Shown here piece by piece: positions 24,188 to 33,488 of a stretch of DNA of 64,000 nucleotides (the stretch's first letter is position 1; the number at the start of each line of letters is the position of its first letter). The position numbers and the translations under genes are program-made. The notes beneath the pieces are model-generated. The model saw only the letters and a list, made by a program, of their open reading frames with translations. It was not told the origin of the DNA and made no database searches. The stretch covers positions 65,965-129,964 of the forward strand of contig CAVFAY010000004.1 of the NCBI GenBank assembly GCA_963620595.1. Direction: 5' to 3'. Source of the DNA: Butyricicoccus_A sp963620595 (GTDB taxonomy: Bacteria; Bacillota; Clostridia; Oscillospirales; Butyricicoccaceae).

Positions 24188-26056
24188 ATGGGCAAGATTA
24201 TCGGTATTGATTTGGGTACTACCAATTCCTGTGTTGCAGTTATGGAGGGCGGCGAAGCCGTTGTCATCCCGAATAGCGAGGGTGCAAGAACCACTCCGTC
24301 TGTTGTAGCATTTAACAAGCAGGGCGAGCGCATTGTTGGTCAGACTGCAAAGAACCAGGCTGTTACCAATGCAGAGCGCACTATTATTTCTATCAAGCGT
24401 CACATGGGTTCTGACTACCGCGTGACCATCGATGGCAAGCAGTACTCCCCGCAGGAAGTTTCCGCAATGATCCTGCAGAAGCTGAAGGCTGATGCAGAAG
24501 CATATATCGGCTCTCCGGTAACCGATGCAGTTATCACTGTACCAGCTTACTTCACCGACGCACAGCGTCAGGCAACCAAGGACGCTGGTAAGATCGCTGG
24601 CCTGAATGTACAGCGTATCATCAACGAGCCGACTGCCGCAGCACTGGCATACGGTGTAGATAAGGAAAATGAGCAGAAGATCATGGTATACGATCTGGGC
24701 GGCGGCACGTTCGACGTTTCCATTCTGGAAATCGGCGACGGCGTTGTAGAGGTTCTGGCTACCGCAGGCAACAACCACCTCGGCGGCGATGACTTCGACC
24801 AGCGTATCATTGACTGGATGGCTTCTGAGTTCCAGAACGCAAACGGCATTGACCTGCGCAACGACAAGATGGCAATGCAGCGCCTGAAGGAAGCTGCTGA
24901 GAAGGCAAAGATTGAGCTGTCCGGCCTGAACACCACCACCATTTCCCAGCCGTACATCACGGCTGACGCTACCGGTCCGAAGCATCTGGAGCTGACTCTG
25001 AGCCGCGCTAAGTTCAACGAACTGACCCGCGATCTGGTTCAGGCTACCATGGGTCCGGTTAATCAGGCACTGAGCGACGCTGGTCTGTCCGCAGGCGAGC
25101 TGTCCAAGATCCTGCTGGTCGGCGGTTCCACCCGTATTCCGGCTGTACAGGAAGCTGTTAAGTCCATCACCGGCAAGGATGCATTCAAGGGCATCAACCC
25201 GGATGAGTGCGTAGCTGTTGGCGCAGCTATTCAGGGCGGCGTGCTTGGCGGCGAGGTCAAGGATGTCCTGCTGCTGGACGTAGCTCCGCTGTCTCTGGGC
25301 ATTGAGACCCTCGGCGGCGTATGCACCAAGCTGATTGAGCGCAACACCACCATCCCGACCAAGAAGAGCCAGGTATTCTCCACTGCAGCTGACAACCAGC
25401 CGTCTGTAGAGATTCACGTTCTGCAGGGCGAACGCGAGATGGCAGCTGATAACAAGACACTGGGCCGCTTCACACTGGACGGCATTGCTCCGGCACGCCG
25501 CGGTGTACCGCAGATCGAAGTTACCTTCGATATTGACGCAAACGGCATTGTAAACGTATCTGCAAAGGATCTGGGCACCGGCAAGGAGCAGAAGATCACC
25601 ATCACCGCTTCCACCAACCTGTCCGATGACGAAATCAACAAGGCAGTAGAAGACGCTGAGAAGTTTGCAGAGGAAGATAAGAAGCGCAAGGAATCCGTAG
25701 AGATTCGCAACAACGCAGAGCAGCTGGCATTCCAGTGCAAGAGCACGCTGGATGAGCTGGGCGACAAGATCGACGCAGCAGATAAGTCCGCAATTGAGGC
25801 TGAAATCGAGAAGGTAAACGAGGCACTCAAGGGCACCGATACCGACATGATTAAGGCAGCAGCAGACAGCCTGACTGCAAAGTTCCAGGAGGTTTCCGGC
25901 AAGATTTACCAGCAGGCAAATCCGCAGGGCGCACAGGGTCAGGGCTTTGATCCGAACAACTTCGCTGGCGGCGCACAGGGCGGTCAGCAGACCGGTGCAA
26001 ACGGCGAGCAGTATTACGATGCTGATTTCAAGGACGTTTCTGACGACAACAAGTAA
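24188..26056 (+). CDS. dnaK: molecular chaperone DnaK (Hsp70)
   Basis: 622 residues, preceded by GGAGG. The ATPase domain starts with IIGIDLGTTNSCVAVMEGG and includes VPAYFTDAQRQATKDAG, YDLGGGTFDVSIL and LVGGSTRIPAVQ. The substrate-binding domain follows from about residue 370 (VLLLDVAPLSLGIET). The tail is Gly/Gln/Asn-rich. It lacks the 24-residue insertion of Gram-negative DnaK, as expected for Firmicutes. Codon use is strongly optimised, in line with high expression. Confidence 0.98.
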   Translation: MGKIIGIDLGTTNSCVAVMEGGEAVVIPNSEGARTTPSVVAFNKQGERIVGQTAKNQAVTNAERTIISIKRHMGSDYRVTIDGKQYSPQEVSAMILQKLKADAEAYIGSPVTDAVITVPAYFTDAQRQATKDAGKIAGLNVQRIINEPTAAALAYGVDKENEQKIMVYDLGGGTFDVSILEIGDGVVEVLATAGNNHLGGDDFDQRIIDWMASEFQNANGIDLRNDKMAMQRLKEAAEKAKIELSGLNTTTISQPYITADATGPKHLELTLSRAKFNELTRDLVQATMGPVNQALSDAGLSAGELSKILLVGGSTRIPAVQEAVKSITGKDAFKGINPDECVAVGAAIQGGVLGGEVKDVLLLDVAPLSLGIETLGGVCTKLIERNTTIPTKKSQVFSTAADNQPSVEIHVLQGEREMAADNKTLGRFTLDGIAPARRGVPQIEVTFDIDANGIVNVSAKDLGTGKEQKITITASTNLSDDEINKAVEDAEKFAEEDKKRKESVEIRNNAEQLAFQCKSTLDELGDKIDAADKSAIEAEIEKVNEALKGTDTDMIKAAADSLTAKFQEVSGKIYQQANPQGAQGQGFDPNNFAGGAQGGQQTGANGEQYYDADFKDVSDDNK

Positions 26057-26074
26057 GAAGTAATAACAATACAG

Positions 26075-26109
26075 GGGCAGGCAGGTTGGCAAAACGACCT
26101 GCCTTGCCC
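26075..26109 (+). promoter_or_regulatory. intercistronic hairpin between dnaK and dnaJ
   Basis: GGGCAGGCAGGT pairs with ACCTGCCTTGCCC (one bulge), followed by a weak T-rich stretch. It may attenuate or process the transcript so that dnaK exceeds dnaJ. Confidence 0.55.
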
Positions 26110-26154
26110 TCTGTATCTTTCTATTTATACCCCCATAAAGGAGGGGCATGACAT

Positions 26155-27315
26155 ATGGCAGATAAAAGAGATTACTATGAGGTACTTGGCGTCAGCAAGG
26201 GAGCCACAGAAGATGAAATTAAGAAGGCATACCGTAAGCTGGCGAGAAAGTACCATCCTGATTTAAATAAAGACAATCCGGAAGCAGCGGAAAAATTCAA
26301 GGAAATTGGCGAGGCATATGAAGTGCTGTCGGATTCCGAGAAGCGTTCGCGCTACGATCAGTTCGGCTTTGCGGGTGTAGACCCGAATTACGGAGCAGGT
26401 CAGGGCGGCGCAGGCTTTAGCGGCTTCCAGGACGTCGATTTGGGCGATATTTTTGGCAGCTTCTTTGGCGGCGGTTTCGGCGGATCTTCCCGCACCAGTC
26501 GCGCCAATGCACCGCGTCAGGGCGAGTCTATTCGCCGCACGGTGATGCTCAGCTTTGAAGAAGCGGCATTTGGCTGTGAAAAGAAGATTCAGATCGAACG
26601 TGTAGAGAAGTGCACCGAGTGCGGCGGCACCGGCGCAGAGAAGGGCTATACACCGGAGACCTGTTCCAACTGTCACGGTTCCGGCACCGTGCAGCAGACG
26701 CAGAGAACACCGTTTGGCGCGTTCTCGTCTACCGGTCCATGCCAGAATTGTCATGGCACCGGTAAGATTATCCGGAAGCCGTGTAAAAAGTGCCGCGGTA
26801 CCGGTCAGGAACGCCGTGCACGCACGTTGGAAGTTAAGATTCCGGCAGGCATTGACGAGGGTCAGAGCATTGCCCTGCGCGGTCAGGGCGGCGCAGGCGT
26901 CAACGGCGGCCCGAACGGCGATGTTATTATTACCGTTGCCATTCGTCCGCATCCGCTGTTCCAGCGCGATGGCTACGATGTATGGTGCGAAGTTCCGATT
27001 TCCTATGCACAGGCATGTCTGGGCGATAAGCTGATTGTGCCGACGATTGACGGTAAGGTAGAATATACGATGCCGGCAGGCACACAGCCGGGCGCGGTAT
27101 TCCGTATGCGCGGCAAGGGCATTCAGGCGGTCAATGGTCGTGGTCGCGGCGACCAGTTTGTCAAGGTGACACTGGAAGTGCCGAAGAATCTGACCGAGAG
27201 CCAGAAAGAGCTGTTGCGTAAGCTGGAAGAGAGCGACAATCCGCAGAACCATCCAAACCGCCGCTCATTCAAAGATAAGATGAAGAATCTCTTCGGCAAG
27301 AAAGATAAAGAGTAA
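26155..27315 (+). CDS. dnaJ: molecular chaperone DnaJ (Hsp40)
   Basis: 386 residues. The J domain is residues 1-70, with YRKLARKYHPDLNKDNPEAA containing the HPD triad. A Gly/Phe-rich linker follows (FFGGGFGGSSRT). Four CxxCxGxG zinc motifs cover about 150-220: CTECGGTG, CSNCHGSG, CQNCHGTG and CKKCRGTG. The C-terminal domains bind substrate. It stimulates the DnaK ATPase. Last gene of the operon. Confidence 0.98.
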   Translation: MADKRDYYEVLGVSKGATEDEIKKAYRKLARKYHPDLNKDNPEAAEKFKEIGEAYEVLSDSEKRSRYDQFGFAGVDPNYGAGQGGAGFSGFQDVDLGDIFGSFFGGGFGGSSRTSRANAPRQGESIRRTVMLSFEEAAFGCEKKIQIERVEKCTECGGTGAEKGYTPETCSNCHGSGTVQQTQRTPFGAFSSTGPCQNCHGTGKIIRKPCKKCRGTGQERRARTLEVKIPAGIDEGQSIALRGQGGAGVNGGPNGDVIITVAIRPHPLFQRDGYDVWCEVPISYAQACLGDKLIVPTIDGKVEYTMPAGTQPGAVFRMRGKGIQAVNGRGRGDQFVKVTLEVPKNLTESQKELLRKLEESDNPQNHPNRRSFKDKMKNLFGKKDKE

Positions 27316-27332
27316 TATCTGAATAGAATGCA

Positions 27333-27360
27333 AAAAAAACTCCCGAAAGGGAGTTTTTTT
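27333..27360 (+). terminator. terminator of the hrcA-dnaJ operon
   Basis: AAAAAAACTCCC-GAAA-GGGAGTTTTTTT, a perfect palindrome 18 bases after dnaJ. Confidence 0.9.
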
Positions 27361-27375
27361 GTGCGTATTTTTATC

Positions 27376-27475
27376 CTGTCTCTCCCTTTGGGAGAGATGT
27401 CACGCAGTGACAGAGAGGGCTGGCTCCCTCATTGAGGGAGCTGTCATTTGTCTTGCAAATGACTGAGGGAGTTTA
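27376..27475. repeat. dispersed repeat family 2, copy 1, with an adjoining hairpin
   Basis: TGTCTCTCCCTTTGGGAGAG, ATGTCACGCAGTGACA and GAGAGGGC recur at 39188-39234. Next to it are CTCCCTCATTGAGGGAG and CATTTGTCTTGCAAATG hairpins. Non-coding, similar in style to palindromic repeats common in gut clostridia. Confidence 0.75.
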
Positions 27476-27525
27476 ATAAGATTGACAAGATACGCATCAG
27501 ATTTACTCTACGGCGTACGTGCCTG

Positions 27526-27590
27526 TGCGCTGCTCCTTCCGTCACGGCTTACGCCGCGCTACATTCCTCAAAGAGGAAGGCTTTTTTCTT
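27526..27590. repeat. dispersed repeat family 1, copy 2
   Basis: GCTGCTCCTTCCGTCACGGC, then TTACGCCGCG and CCTCAAAGAGGAAGGC. It is the same sequence as 39113-39170 and the reverse complement of 21375-21434. Confidence 0.8.
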
Positions 27591-27604
27591 ATATCGTGCA
27601 ATTT

Positions 27605-29065
27605 TTACTTCGTTGTCAGTGCGTCTGTGATACTGGTCAGCTCATCCTGCTGCACGCCGTAGGCATAGGCGCCGCCGTCTACACTGACGAGATATTCTCG
27701 TGAGCCGCCCTTGGCGAACGACAGTGAACGGGTGCTGCCGTCTGTCATTGTCAGCGTGACAGATGCCAGTGCCTGCTGCTGTGTCGGCGTGTCGAGAATC
27801 CGCGTATAATTGACGGAATCCAGTGCGGCATACAGCTTTTGCAAGGCTTCCGTGCTCATGGTCTCACCGTCCAGTGTGGCAGTCTGCGAGACATCATCGG
27901 AAGACGTGTCGCTGCTGTCTGTATTGGAGCTGTCCTCGCTATCTTCTTGGCTGTCTTCGTCAGAGGTCTCCTGTGTCACAGCGACTGTGTGCGTCGTGCC
28001 GTCCTGTGTGACGGTGATCTGGGATACCTCATTGAGAGAGAACGGCATCAAATTGGTAGAACGCCAATCGCTCCATGTGTCATTTAAGAAGCCGCAGCCG
28101 GAAGCGTCTGAAATAAAGACTGTCGAACCGCCTTCCTTCATGACATAGCAGCCGCTGTTGTCATCCGTTGTGCTGCCGATGAGAATTGTGGCATCTATGC
28201 TGTTGGTCTTGATGTGCACGCGAGCCGTTGGCTTGTCTAAGCCGTATTGGCTCAAATCCGATGGATTGTCCTCAGCAATAGACTGTGCGGTGAGCAGAGT
28301 CTGTAAATCGGACAACAATCCGTTTTTCAGCGCGGAATCGTCTGCGTCACAGGATACCGGTGCCGTAAAGACAAAATCCGAATAGGCTTTGGCGGTTGTT
28401 TCGTCCATGCCGGAGGTGTCCCGTGCCTGCATGGTCAGAACCGTTCCGTCTGCGAGCGCATCGACAGTCAGGCTTTTCACCTCAGAGGACAAGCTGTAAT
28501 AGCTGCCGAGTACAGTCAAATTGCGGTAGTATGACTCCTGCTCCAATAGGGCAGAGGCGGTGTCGCTGTCTACCAGATAGACAGCGGTTTTTCCGTCGAT
28601 ATTGCAATAGGTGCCGCTCACAACATCGCTGGACACACCAAACCGCAGGGTAGTGGTTTTGCCATCTGTGTCAGTGATTGCCACGGTGCTGACGGAATCG
28701 CTGTCTGCCAGACCGTACTTGGACAAATCGTCACAGGATGTTTCGACAACCTGACCGGAAACGGAGCTGGCAGTCGAGAAGAGATTTTGCATGAGGCTGT
28801 CGCTGTAAGCGCTGGAATCCTGCGAACCGGACATGGAATAGGTGGTTTTTTTGTTTTCTGTTGTGCTGGTCAGCGTGTAGTCATCGCCGCCGCTCAGTAT
28901 GACGTGGATGCTGGATAATTTTTCTGTGTCCAACGAGACCAGCGTTTTGGTCTCGTTGGATGATGTGTCTTGTTCGTCCGGCATGTGCATGAGTCCGGCA
29001 TAAATGCCGCCGAGAATGGCAACAGCGATCAGACCTAAAATCAGCCGTTTGGTGTTTTTTCGCAT
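27605..29065 (-). CDS. DUF4340-type membrane-anchored protein
   Basis: 486 residues. An N-terminal membrane anchor (RLILGLIAVAILGGIYAGL) is followed by a long extracellular part with repeated beta-rich units (YGLADSDSVSTVAITDTDGK; YGLDKPTARVHIKTNSIDAT), as in DUF4340 proteins. A Ser/Asp-rich low-complexity segment lies near residue 375. Its ATG overlaps the stop of the GldG-like gene (TAATG). Such proteins are the last gene of Gld-type exporter operons; the function is unknown. Confidence 0.8.
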   Translation of the reverse strand: MRKNTKRLILGLIAVAILGGIYAGLMHMPDEQDTSSNETKTLVSLDTEKLSSIHVILSGGDDYTLTSTTENKKTTYSMSGSQDSSAYSDSLMQNLFSTASSVSGQVVETSCDDLSKYGLADSDSVSTVAITDTDGKTTTLRFGVSSDVVSGTYCNIDGKTAVYLVDSDTASALLEQESYYRNLTVLGSYYSLSSEVKSLTVDALADGTVLTMQARDTSGMDETTAKAYSDFVFTAPVSCDADDSALKNGLLSDLQTLLTAQSIAEDNPSDLSQYGLDKPTARVHIKTNSIDATILIGSTTDDNSGCYVMKEGGSTVFISDASGCGFLNDTWSDWRSTNLMPFSLNEVSQITVTQDGTTHTVAVTQETSDEDSQEDSEDSSNTDSSDTSSDDVSQTATLDGETMSTEALQKLYAALDSVNYTRILDTPTQQQALASVTLTMTDGSTRSLSFAKGGSREYLVSVDGGAYAYGVQQDELTSITDALTTK

Positions 29066-30561
29066 TACAGCTTCCTCCGACGGACAAAGACGACAATGCC
29101 GCTTATAAACATGGCAACCGGAATCAGAAGTAAAAGTAAGAAGACAAAAAACTCTGCGGTTGTGCTGATGACAAGAGGCTCTGCGGACAGGCTCTTGGAC
29201 GGAATGGAAACAGAGCTGATTGTCGGCTGCATCTGACCGAGTACATTGCTCAGGAAGGCATGGTTCATGAGGCTGGATGCGTTCATCAAATCATCCGACA
29301 TCATGATGCCGGCAGAGCACACAAAGATCTGTCCATTTTTGTCGTTGCCGGTGTACTGCGCCAGCGCTGCCAGCGTAAACGGACCATCGCTGTCGCCGTC
29401 TGCCTTGTCATAGCTGTCGTAATTGGTATCCGAGGAGAGCTTCTTTGCGTAAGAGGAATCGCGGCTCTCCATCAGGGCTTCTACCGTGCGGTCGGTCGTG
29501 GAATCCGGCAGCTGAACAGTCAGCGACTTGCCGTTCGGTGCAACGAGTGTCTGATCGGAATCGGAGATATCACTGTTGGAATCGGAATCCGTCAACTGTG
29601 CGAGCACATCCGTTGCTTCATCAATATTGTAGTTAGAGTCCAGAACCATGTCGGAATTGACCGTGATGCCCCACTCCTTGAGATAGGAATACAAGACAGG
29701 CAGATCAGTCGGGCAGGAGGTGCTGTCAAATACCATCAGATCGCCGCCGTTCTTGACAAAGGCGTCAATGAGATTGATTTCGTCTTCCGTGTAGTCGGTC
29801 TGCGGCAGACTGAGCACGAGGACGGAGGCGTCATCCGGAATTTTCTTTTCTTCGGTAAGATTCAGTGTGTTTGCCGTGTAGCCTGCCGAGGTAAACAGCG
29901 TGGACAGACTGGTGGAAATGCTCTCGTTGTGTCCCTGCAGGACGTACATGCCGGGTGTTTCCTCGCTGGTGACGGACAGAATGGCGGAAGTCAGTGCCTG
30001 CTCGCCCTGAAAACCGGTCACATCGTAATAGCCGGAATAGGAAGAGCTTGCCTCTGTGGCGTAGAAATCGCTTGTGTTGAGCACGCGGGTGTTGTCTCCG
30101 CACGAGACAATGACACTGCCGGTTGTGATAGAGGACGCGAGATTGCTGTACTTGCTCACAGCATTTGGGTTGGTGTAGGGATTGACATAGCTGATGCTCA
30201 GCTTGTCTCCCGCGAGCTGCGTATATTTGTTCAGCAGCTTGTAAACGGTGCCGTAATAGGTATCCTTTTTGAACTCATCCTCGTCTGCCAAAACGGTGAT
30301 CGTCACGGAGTCTTTCAGATCGGACAGGGCAGACTTGGTATCGTCGGAAATCTGATACAATTGATTGGATGTCAGGTCGAGATTCAAATCAAACTTATCT
30401 GTCAGGCTGGTGGCGATCAGATTGACGAGAATCACAGCGACCAGCACGATGGCGAGACTGCCTGCGGAGATCGATACGCGGCGCAGTTTTTTGCGGCGCT
30501 GTGCCTTTTGCTCTGGCGTTAAAGCGGGCGCTTTGGGCGTTTTCTTGTGTTTGTTAAACAT
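29065..30561 (-). CDS. GldG-like ABC transporter accessory protein
   Basis: 498 residues; AGGAGG lies 8 bases before the ATG at 30561. One membrane helix near the N-terminus (AGSLAIVLVAVILVNLIATS) and one at the C-terminus (FFVFLLLLLIPVAMFISGIV) flank an extracellular GldG/IFT52-like domain containing NLDLTSNQLYQISDDTKSAL and LVLSLPQTDYTEDEINLIDA. It is the extracytoplasmic partner of the ABC permease and ATPase upstream. Confidence 0.85.
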   Translation of the reverse strand: MFNKHKKTPKAPALTPEQKAQRRKKLRRVSISAGSLAIVLVAVILVNLIATSLTDKFDLNLDLTSNQLYQISDDTKSALSDLKDSVTITVLADEDEFKKDTYYGTVYKLLNKYTQLAGDKLSISYVNPYTNPNAVSKYSNLASSITTGSVIVSCGDNTRVLNTSDFYATEASSSYSGYYDVTGFQGEQALTSAILSVTSEETPGMYVLQGHNESISTSLSTLFTSAGYTANTLNLTEEKKIPDDASVLVLSLPQTDYTEDEINLIDAFVKNGGDLMVFDSTSCPTDLPVLYSYLKEWGITVNSDMVLDSNYNIDEATDVLAQLTDSDSNSDISDSDQTLVAPNGKSLTVQLPDSTTDRTVEALMESRDSSYAKKLSSDTNYDSYDKADGDSDGPFTLAALAQYTGNDKNGQIFVCSAGIMMSDDLMNASSLMNHAFLSNVLGQMQPTISSVSIPSKSLSAEPLVISTTAEFFVFLLLLLIPVAMFISGIVVFVRRRKL

Positions 30562-30574
30562 GGTGCACACCTCC

Positions 30575-31279
30575 TCACATTCTGCGGCGCTCGATCACAC
30601 GGGCGGTTAAATACAAAAACAGACCGGTGAGGGAAATGAAGTAAATGAGATTGCCGAGCGAGAACTCTCCCGACATAAATGTGTCATATCGGGTAAAGAT
30701 GGACAGCCAGTTGAGCAGCTCACCGAGCAGTGTGCTGGTTCCCAGAGAATAGCTCAGCATATCGACAATATATAAGCCGAGAAACAGGGCAAACGATAAT
30801 ACCGCAGCGATGAGCTGGCTCTCTGTCAGGCTGGACAGGAACAGACCCATGGCGGCAAAAATCGAAATGGCAAAGATCACGGCGATATAACAGCCGATGA
30901 TCGATGGCCAAGACGGTGTGCCGAAAATCGTAATGATAATCAGCCAAGGAATTGTGCAGGCGAGTGCGCGCAGCAGCACGCCCATCGTGGCAAAGAACTT
31001 GCCGAATACAATTTCCCACACGCTGACCGGTGCAGTGAGCAGCAGCTTGTCTGTGCCCTGCTTATATTCCTCACTGAACAGCCGCATGGTCAAAATCGGC
31101 ATGAGAAACAGAAAGACGATGAGCATGTTGGAAAAGACACTGCCGACGTCACTGGAAGAGGACAGCACACAGATTGCAAAGAAATAGAGATTCATCACGG
31201 CGAGATACGCGCCGATGTAAACATATCCGAGCGGAGAACGGAAAAATCCCTGTATATCGCGTTTTCTTATGGCGTTCAC
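30575..31279 (-). CDS. ABC-2 type permease, GldF-like
   Basis: 234 residues with six hydrophobic helices. PLGYVYIGAYLAVMNLYFFA at the start and LTMRLFSEEYKQGTDKLLLT (the EEY-GT coupling motif of ABC-2 permeases) are characteristic. The start overlaps the stop of the ATPase gene by 4 bases (ATGA). With the ATPase it forms the export channel; the substrate is unknown. Confidence 0.88.
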   Translation of the reverse strand: MNAIRKRDIQGFFRSPLGYVYIGAYLAVMNLYFFAICVLSSSSDVGSVFSNMLIVFLFLMPILTMRLFSEEYKQGTDKLLLTAPVSVWEIVFGKFFATMGVLLRALACTIPWLIIITIFGTPSWPSIIGCYIAVIFAISIFAAMGLFLSSLTESQLIAAVLSFALFLGLYIVDMLSYSLGTSTLLGELLNWLSIFTRYDTFMSGEFSLGNLIYFISLTGLFLYLTARVIERRRM

Positions 31280-32295
31280 TTGTCATTCCCTCGCTTTCTG
31301 CCGAACAATCGGCGTTTTTTCTTCTTTGGCTCGTCATCCGGCTGCGGTTTTGCCGGTGCTTCTGTCTCATCGGAATCGGTCAGCTCCAGGAAAATCTGCT
31401 CCAAGCTGAGTTCCACCTGCTGCATGGACAGGATAGCCATGCGGTTTTGACTTAGTGCATCAAAGACATCGCGGCGCACATCGGCATCCGGCTCCGCCGT
31501 GATGCGGTACACCGACTTCTTGCCGTCCTCACGGACGCAGATTGCTTCGGCGACGCTTGGAACCGCTCGCAGAATGCGCAGCACGGCTTCAACTTCGCCT
31601 TCAATGGTCATTTCCAGCTGCTCTGCGCCCTCCATGCGGTCGCTCAGCTCGGTCGGCGTGCCGTCTGCGACAATTTTGCCATGATGAATAACTAAAATCC
31701 GGTCACAAACCGCCTGTACCTCCGGCAAAATATGACTGGACAAAATCACGGTGTGCTTTTGTCCGAGAGAGCGGATGGTTTCGCGGATTTCAATGATCTG
31801 TTTCGGGTCGAGACCGACGGTCGGCTCATCGAGAATCAGCACTTTTGGGTCGCCAATCAAGGCCTGTGCCAGTCCGGTTCGCTGGCGGTAGCCCTTGGAC
31901 AGATTGCGAATGAGTCTGCCGGATACGTCTGTCAGGCCGGTCATCTCGCACACCTGCTTGAGATGATCTTCTTTGGGAAGCGTACACTTTTTGAGCGCGT
32001 AGACAAAGTCCAGATATTCCGAGACTGTCATATCTGGATAGAGCGGCGGATTCTCCGGCAGATAGCCGATCATCTTGCGCGCCTGATCGGCATCCGTGTC
32101 GATGTCAAAGCCGCCGAGAATCGCGGTGCCTGCGGTTGGACGCAGGCAGCCGGTAATCATGTTCATGGTCGTGGTCTTTCCGGCGCCGTTCGGGCCGAGA
32201 AAACCGACAATTTCCCCTTCCTTAACGGAAAAGGAGAGACCGGATACGGCAATCGTGTCGCCATATCGGCGGGTAAGTCCCTGTACCTGTATCAT
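31276..32295 (-). CDS. ABC transporter ATP-binding protein, GldA-like
   Basis: 339 residues from the ATG at 32295, which has AGGAGG; an upstream extension lacks one. Walker A GPNGAGKTTTMN (about residues 38-49), Q-loop in GYLPENPPLY, signature LSKGYRQRTGLAQALIGDP and Walker B VLILDEPTVGLD are all intact. The 100-residue C-terminal extension is typical of GldA/CcmA-type ATPases and ends in a Lys/Arg-rich tail. First gene of a four-gene, tightly overlapping operon. Confidence 0.93.
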   Translation of the reverse strand: MIQVQGLTRRYGDTIAVSGLSFSVKEGEIVGFLGPNGAGKTTTMNMITGCLRPTAGTAILGGFDIDTDADQARKMIGYLPENPPLYPDMTVSEYLDFVYALKKCTLPKEDHLKQVCEMTGLTDVSGRLIRNLSKGYRQRTGLAQALIGDPKVLILDEPTVGLDPKQIIEIRETIRSLGQKHTVILSSHILPEVQAVCDRILVIHHGKIVADGTPTELSDRMEGAEQLEMTIEGEVEAVLRILRAVPSVAEAICVREDGKKSVYRITAEPDADVRRDVFDALSQNRMAILSMQQVELSLEQIFLELTDSDETEAPAKPQPDDEPKKKKRRLFGRKRGNDK

Positions 32296-32479
32296 AAGAT
32301 TCCTCCTGTTGGCAGGAAATGTGTGCATAAATGTATTTTTGTGCACATAGATTCTGCGATTATCCTCGTTACCTGCCTATAGTAGCATGTTCGTGTGTTT
32401 GTTATGTGAACAATTGGTATGGATTGCTGTACAAATATGCTATAATCAACATATGCAGAGTATAGAAAGGGGATGCCAT

Positions 32480-33346
32480 ATGCTGGAATATATCACACAG
32501 GGAGTCGGCCACAGCGGATTTGAAGACGGCAAGCTGCCGGTGCTGCTGCACATCGAGTCCAGACAGCTCAGTCAGACGAGACAAGTACAGCACTTTCACG
32601 CAGATCATGCCGAACTGCTGCTGGTACAGAAGGGAAGCTGTCAAGTTAGTATTGCGGGCGGACAGGAAACCATGCAGGCGGGAGACTTTGTGTTATGTTC
32701 AGCAGGAGAGCCGCATGCCTGCTGGACGCAGGACGAACAGCAGGCAGTTGTTATCTCCTGTGGTGTTTCTCATCTGATGTGCCACGGGAGAGAGGAAAAT
32801 TGTTTTCTGAAGCCGAGCGAACGTCCGATTGTTCATGCGGGAGAAGGAAGTCAATCGCTGGAGCAACTGCTGCTGGCTTTGATGCAGGCGGCGCAGGATC
32901 CAAACGGGCAAAGCGGAGAAATTTGCAGCTATCTGTCTGCCGCAGTTGTTTTGCTGGCGCTGCGATTGCAGCGGGCTGTGACGGAACAAATGGAACAGAC
33001 ACGATATAGCCTTGGCGTGCGCACGCAGCTGTATCTGGATCGGCACTATACCGAACCGCTGACGCTGGACAGCATTGCACAGGCGATGAGTGTGAGCAAA
33101 TATCACTTAGACCGCGTATTTTTGACGGGTGTAGGCTGTACGCCGATGCAGTATATCACACGCCGCCGCATCGCACGGGCACAGGTGTTGCTCGCGTCCA
33201 CCGATCAATCCGTACAGCGCATTGCACTGCAGTGCGGGTACAATAGCTACACCTATTTTACGTCAGTATTTCGCAAAGCCGTGGGAAAATCCCCGCGAGA
33301 GTATCGCATGATGATTCGCGGGACGACGGATTCGCGCAAGACTTGA
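32480..33346 (+). CDS. AraC-family transcriptional regulator
   Basis: 288 residues; AAAGGGG precedes the ATG at 32480. An N-terminal cupin-like sensor (HFHADHAELLLVQKGSCQVS, AGDFVLCSAGEPHACW) is followed by two C-terminal helix-turn-helices (LDSIAQAMSVSKYHLDRVFL and VQRIALQCGYNSYTYFTSVF), ending with the family KSPREYR. It lies upstream of the Gfo/Idh gene and probably regulates the adjacent sugar cluster. A TATAAT is at 32441. Confidence 0.9.
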   Translation: MLEYITQGVGHSGFEDGKLPVLLHIESRQLSQTRQVQHFHADHAELLLVQKGSCQVSIAGGQETMQAGDFVLCSAGEPHACWTQDEQQAVVISCGVSHLMCHGREENCFLKPSERPIVHAGEGSQSLEQLLLALMQAAQDPNGQSGEICSYLSAAVVLLALRLQRAVTEQMEQTRYSLGVRTQLYLDRHYTEPLTLDSIAQAMSVSKYHLDRVFLTGVGCTPMQYITRRRIARAQVLLASTDQSVQRIALQCGYNSYTYFTSVFRKAVGKSPREYRMMIRGTTDSRKT

Positions 33347-33407
33347 TGATAAGTGTGGGAACTTTGTATGATTTGATGATGGATTGCGTGAAAACGGCGG
33401 AAGGATA

Positions 33408-33436
33408 TTGCAAAACAGAGGAAAAATCCGTATAAT
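33408..33436 (+). promoter_or_regulatory. promoter of the first Gfo/Idh gene
   Basis: TTGCAA (33408-33413), a 17-base spacer and TATAAT (33431-33436), 52 bases before the ATG at 33489. Confidence 0.75.
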
Positions 33437-33488
33437 CAGTGGTAGAAGCTGATACAGCATAGAACACGGATGATGATGGAGGCAGAAC

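Noticed and set aside
24161..26149. 662-codon open frame on the - strand opposite dnaK
   Set aside because: It mirrors dnaK with strongly biased codons, has no ribosome binding site or domain, and dnaK is certain.
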